From NCBI GenBank assembly GCA_020216575.1, contig JAIUYC010000095.1:1-8826 (forward strand): 8,826 nucleotides of DNA, written 5' to 3'. Source of the stretch: Coleofasciculus sp. S288. GTDB taxonomy: Bacteria; Cyanobacteriota; Cyanobacteriia; Cyanobacteriales; Coleofasciculaceae. The notes below the pieces were generated by a model. The model was not told the origin of the DNA, searched no databases, and worked only from the letters and a program-made list of their open reading frames with translations. Positions 6,187 to 8,826 of the stretch are shown here, piece after piece. Every line of letters begins with the position of its first letter. The first letter of the stretch is position 1. The translations under genes were made by a program, and so were the position numbers.

Positions 6187-7149
6187 ATGTCACGCTGTAA
6201 AGCGCTGATTCGTTTTTTATACTGTATTATTTTGCATCCCCGACTGACTATCTGCACATTTGTGAGGTCTGAATCCCTGGCTCGGTCATTGGGTCAGGCG
6301 CTAAGCAGCGATCGCTACATTTTACACGCCACTGGTTCGGAAGTGGAGTTTTTTGACTATATTGAGCAACACAAGCAACAGCTTGATTGCTTAGTTTTAC
6401 AGGATGACGGTTCATTGACGCCAGTGATCAACCGCTTGTACGAACAAGCCACCCTGCTACCGGTTGTCATTTTTCCAAAAGAATCAGAAGTCATTTCTTG
6501 TAAAGTCGTCACCAACAACCTGATCGACAACGGTCAGATAACCGATAATTCTTCGCTACCAGACACTCCTTATCTGTTCCACGCCGCGGAAATCCGACTT
6601 GGTGTAATCCAACAAGACGAGATTGGCAACTTCATTGAGCAGGCGATCGCTAAGTTTCTCTCCCTTTCTGCTGCCAATCGGTTACCAGAGCCTTCCAGTA
6701 CGGTGAATCGGGCAACCGAGCCAACTACTCGTAGTTTCGTCATGCAGCAGCAGCACCGATTATCTGAAAAACTGAAGGAGCGACTGGGATACCTGGGCGT
6801 ATACTACAAGCGAAATCCTAAGTTTTTCTTGCGTCATTTGCCGGAGGACGAGAGGCAGATGCTCTTAGAAAACTTAAAATCAGAGTATCGTCAGATTGTT
6901 TTGAAGTACTTTTCTCAAGAAAGTACGGTTAATCAAAAAATCGATAATTTTGTTGATAAAGCCTTTTTCGCAGATATTTCAGTATCTAGAATTGTGGAAA
7001 TCCATATGGAACTGATGGAAGAGTTCTCCAAGCAGTTGAAGCTGGAAGGGCGAAGTGAGGAGGTTTTACTTGACTATAGACTCACGCTTATCGATGTTAT
7101 TGCGCACTTGGGCGAAATGTACCGCCGCTCCATCCCTAGAGAGTCGTAG
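6187..7149 (+). CDS. kaiA: Circadian clock protein KaiA, full length
   Basis: KaiA binds the C-terminal tails of KaiC as a dimer and promotes KaiC autophosphorylation. From ATG 6187 the product is 320 residues, against 284 in Synechococcus elongatus. Residues 18-160 form the N-terminal pseudo-receiver (LTICTFV, LSSDRYILHA, LDCLVLQDD, HAAEIRLGV). A variable linker leads to the C-terminal four-helix KaiC-binding domain, about 185-320, with RLGYLGVYYKR, IDNFVDKAFFAD, VEIHMELMEEF and LDYRLTLIDVIAHL nearly identical to the known protein. The first 16-17 residues (MSRCKALIRFLYCIIL) have no match to S. elongatus KaiA, which begins just before the LTIC-equivalent strand. In-frame GTG 6184 and TTG 6232 are other possible starts, and no Shine-Dalgarno marks any of them. 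The stop codon lies within a hairpin, and kaiB begins 156 bases later, so kaiA may be expressed separately from kaiBC. Confidence 0.97.
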   Translation: MSRCKALIRFLYCIILHPRLTICTFVRSESLARSLGQALSSDRYILHATGSEVEFFDYIEQHKQQLDCLVLQDDGSLTPVINRLYEQATLLPVVIFPKESEVISCKVVTNNLIDNGQITDNSSLPDTPYLFHAAEIRLGVIQQDEIGNFIEQAIAKFLSLSAANRLPEPSSTVNRATEPTTRSFVMQQQHRLSEKLKERLGYLGVYYKRNPKFFLRHLPEDERQMLLENLKSEYRQIVLKYFSQESTVNQKIDNFVDKAFFADISVSRIVEIHMELMEEFSKQLKLEGRSEEVLLDYRLTLIDVIAHLGEMYRRSIPRES

Positions 7150-7173
7150 AGACGTTCCGGTAAAACGTCCCTG
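7147..7173 (+). terminator. Hairpin over the kaiA stop codon, possible attenuator between kaiA and kaiBC
   Basis: TAGAGACGTT (7147-7156) pairs with AACGTCCCTG (7164-7173) around a 7-base loop, with one A-C mismatch and one terminal T-G pair. The TAG stop of kaiA forms the base of the stem. The sequence resembles the AGAGACGTT...AACGTCTCT hairpins I recall as scattered in cyanobacterial genomes. There is no strong T-run after it (only TGTAAAG), so full termination is unlikely; partial termination or mRNA 3'-end protection is possible. Confidence 0.4.
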
Positions 7174-7274
7174 TAAAGCTGTTAGCATTTAGCGATAAGC
7201 TGAATTGGAGGCTCTCAACTCTAGCTTCCCCTTTGCGCTCATTTCTGGTTACTACTCACGTTTCACTCATCTTC

Positions 7275-7302
7275 TTGCGAATTGCGAATTGCTAACGGCT
7301 AA
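7275..7302. repeat. Heptanucleotide tandem repeat immediately before kaiB
   Basis: Four consecutive 7-base units fill this stretch: TTGCGAA, TTGCGAA, TTGCTAA and CGGCTAA. The first two are identical, the third differs at one position and the fourth at three. The array ends three bases before the kaiB ATG (7306) and occupies the place where a ribosome-binding site would lie; no purine-rich Shine-Dalgarno is present. Short heptamer arrays are a known repeat class in filamentous cyanobacteria. Confidence 0.7.
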
Positions 7303-7305
7303 CCT

Positions 7306-7620
7306 ATGAGTCCTCTGAAGAAAACATATGTTCTCAAGCTCTATGTTGCTGGGAACACTCCCAACTCTATCAGAGCTTTAAAAACCCTCAAAAACATTCT
7401 TGAACAAGAGTTTCAAGGAGTTTACGCTCTGAAGGTGATCGATGTTCTTAAAAGTCCTCAATTAGCTGAGGAAGATAAAATTCTGGCAACACCAACTTTG
7501 GCAAAAGTTTTACCCCCTCCTGTTCGTAAAATTATTGGTGACCTTTCTGATCGAGAAAAAGTTTTGATAGGTTTGGATCTTCTCTATGAAGAATTGCGTG
7601 AACGAGAATCAGATATTTAG
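7306..7620 (+). CDS. kaiB: Circadian clock protein KaiB
   Basis: KaiB is the fold-switching partner of the clock. In its rare thioredoxin-like form it binds the KaiC CI ring and captures KaiA, ending the phosphorylation phase. The 104-residue product is nearly identical to S. elongatus KaiB (102 residues) through [33 protein letters not shown] and [20 protein letters not shown]. Residues tied to fold switching and KaiC binding are present: Y8, K58, G89, D91 and Y94. Only the acidic C-terminal tail is divergent. The ATG at 7306 gives the normal N-terminus MSPLKKTY. It sits 156 bases after kaiA and 92 bases before kaiC; kaiBC are expected to be co-transcribed, as in S. elongatus, where a promoter lies between kaiA and kaiB. 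No clear promoter could be recognised here, and the upstream heptamer array replaces a usual ribosome site. Confidence 0.98.
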   Translation: MSPLKKTYVLKLYVAGNTPNSIRALKTLKNILEQEFQGVYALKVIDVLKSPQLAEEDKILATPTLAKVLPPPVRKIIGDLSDREKVLIGLDLLYEELRERESDI

Positions 7621-7712
7621 TTTGATGGGGAAAGGTATGCTAAACTGTGCTTTTCAGTCTTGTTGCTAAGTTGATTTTTTTAGAATTATCTGTTTTATTT
7701 GTGACCGAAAAT

Positions 7713-8826
7713 ATGAGTCAACTTTATCCAACTGAACAAACGCAGAATGAATTGACACCGATGGGAGTCCAAAAAATCCGGACGATGATCGAAGGCTTTG
7801 ATGATATCAGCCACGGAGGTTTGCCAATTGGTAGAACTACGCTGGTTAGCGGAACATCGGGTACCGGCAAGACGTTATTGGCCGTTCAGTTTCTCTACAA
7901 CGGTATTGTTCATTTTGATGAGCCAGGGGTATTTGTTACCTTTGAAGAATCTCCCTCAGATATTATTAAAAATGCTTCTAGTTTTGGTTGGGATTTACAA
8001 CGATTAATGAATGAGGGGAAACTATTTATTCTCGATGCTTCACCCGACCCAGAAGGACAAGAAGTTGTTGGAAATTTTGACCTTTCTGCCCTGATTGAGC
8101 GGATTCAGTACGCCATTCGTAAATACAAGGCGAAGCGGGTTTCTGTTGATTCAATTACTGCCATCTTTCAGCAGTATGATGCGGCCTCGGTGGTGCGGCG
8201 AGAAATTTTTCGTTTGGTGGCACGCCTTAAACAAGTGGGTGTGACAACAATAATGACCACAGAACGAGTAGAGGAGTACGGACCAGTAGCACGGTTCGGC
8301 GTGGAAGAGTTTGTTTCAGACAATGTAGCCATTGTTCGCAACGTTCTGGAAGGAGAACGCCGACGTCGCACTATTGAAATTCTGAAGCTGCGCGGCACAA
8401 CTCACATGAAAGGTGAGTATCCGTTTACGATGACGAATCAAGGTATCAATATTTTTCCCTTAGGAGCAATGCGACTAACTCAACGGTCTTCTAATGCGCG
8501 GGTATCTTCAGGCGTTAAAACACTGGATGAGATGTGCGGGGGTGGATTTTTCAAAGATTCAATTATTTTGGCAACGGGTGCGACTGGAACTGGCAAAACG
8601 TTGCTAGTGAGCAAGTTTATTCAAGATGCCTGTATGCGAGGCGATCGCGCCATTCTTTTTGCCTACGAAGAATCTCGCGCTCAGCTCACTCGTAACGGGT
8701 TGTCGTGGGGAATTGATTTTGAAGAGATGGAACAAAATGGTCTGTTGAAAATCCTTTGCACCTACCCAGAATCCGCAGGATTAGAAGACCACTTGCAAAT
8801 CATTAAATCGGAAATTGCAGAATTTA
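7713..8826 (+). CDS. kaiC: Circadian clock ATPase/autokinase KaiC (3' end outside window)
   Basis: KaiC is the hexameric double-ring timekeeper. CI hydrolyses ATP slowly and receives KaiB; CII autophosphorylates and dephosphorylates. The visible 371 codons cover all of CI and the first part of CII. From ATG 7713, the CI Walker A is GTSGTGKT at 47-54 with catalytic E78/E79 (FEES), and the CII Walker A is GATGTGKT at 289-296 with E319/E320 (YEES). Each is shifted by one from S. elongatus numbering. ISHGGLPIGR, FILDASPDPEGQEVVG, GERRRRTIEILKLRG and PLGAMRLTQRSS are almost unchanged family blocks. The phosphosites equivalent to S431/T432 and the KaiA-binding tail are past the window edge. An in-frame GTG at 7701 is an alternative start adding VTEN; the first 17-20 residues are variable in the family, so either is acceptable. 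No Shine-Dalgarno is evident. The 92-base gap after kaiB holds no convincing terminator, which fits a kaiBC operon. Confidence 0.98.
   Translation, partial: MSQLYPTEQTQNELTPMGVQKIRTMIEGFDDISHGGLPIGRTTLVSGTSGTGKTLLAVQFLYNGIVHFDEPGVFVTFEESPSDIIKNASSFGWDLQRLMNEGKLFILDASPDPEGQEVVGNFDLSALIERIQYAIRKYKAKRVSVDSITAIFQQYDAASVVRREIFRLVARLKQVGVTTIMTTERVEEYGPVARFGVEEFVSDNVAIVRNVLEGERRRRTIEILKLRGTTHMKGEYPFTMTNQGINIFPLGAMRLTQRSSNARVSSGVKTLDEMCGGGFFKDSIILATGATGTGKTLLVSKFIQDACMRGDRAILFAYEESRAQLTRNGLSWGIDFEEMEQNGLLKILCTYPESAGLEDHLQIIKSEIAEF

Noticed and set aside
7200..7215. Strong Shine-Dalgarno-like GGAGG at about 7205-7209 in the kaiA-kaiB spacer
   Set aside because: No start codon with a meaningful frame follows at a suitable distance; kaiB starts almost 100 bases later.
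7642..7681. Possible terminator between kaiB and kaiC (ACTG...CAGT stem followed later by a T-run at 7675-7681)
   Set aside because: The stem is only four pairs, and the T-run is about 16 bases away from it, so an intrinsic terminator is not supported.
1..8826. CRISPR array, tRNA, rRNA or insertion sequence
   Set aside because: No regularly spaced repeats, RNA gene signatures, transposase frames or terminal inverted repeats were seen on either strand.

Overview
The window comes from a cyanobacterial chromosome. It carries the circadian clock cluster kaiA-kaiB-kaiC in canonical order. It also holds eleven copies of the octamer GCGATCGC (HIP1 core, typical of many cyanobacteria) and short tandem repeats of 7-8 bases of the kind scattered through cyanobacterial genomes. 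KaiA is full length, unlike the shortened KaiA of some Nostoc-type strains. The species cannot be named from this sequence alone.

Layout, left to right. (1) 1-497: the tail of a probable antitoxin, translationally coupled (TAATG) to a Doc/Fic-type toxin with an intact HPFVDGNKR motif. (2) 498-825: a gene-free stretch with two perfect hairpins, two HIP1 sites and a 13-base palindrome. (3) 826-2730 (+): a polytopic glycosyltransferase of the ArnT/PMT type (GT39/GT83-like). (4) 2720-5917 (-): a hybrid histidine kinase of about 1065 residues, overlapping the glycosyltransferase tail to tail by 11 bases. It has a CBS pair, a PAS-like segment, a long low-complexity linker, an intact HisKA/HATPase core and two C-terminal receiver-like domains that both look degenerate. 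(5) 5918-6186: the divergent control region between kinase and kaiA, with an imperfect dyad and candidate promoters. (6) 6187-8826 (+): kaiA, kaiB and the first 371 codons of kaiC, which runs off the window.

The clock genes work together as known for this system. KaiA stimulates KaiC autophosphorylation. Fold-switched KaiB binds the phosphorylated KaiC CI ring and sequesters KaiA. KaiC is the twin-ATPase autokinase that keeps time. The residues needed for KaiB fold switching and for both KaiC ATPase sites are visible and intact; the KaiC phosphosites lie beyond the window edge.

The least ordinary item is the divergent kinase next to kaiA. Its first receiver has Asn in place of the phosphoacceptor Asp and lacks the acidic pair and the Lys, so it is a pseudo-receiver. 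This recalls the logic of CikA, a clock kinase ending in a pseudo-receiver that binds KaiB. A clock role here is inference from position and architecture only. Other points to check are an octamer tandem repeat inside the kinase reading frame, a hairpin at the kinase 5' end that bears on its start, a heptamer repeat touching the kaiB start codon, and an unusual hydrophobic N-terminal extension on KaiA.
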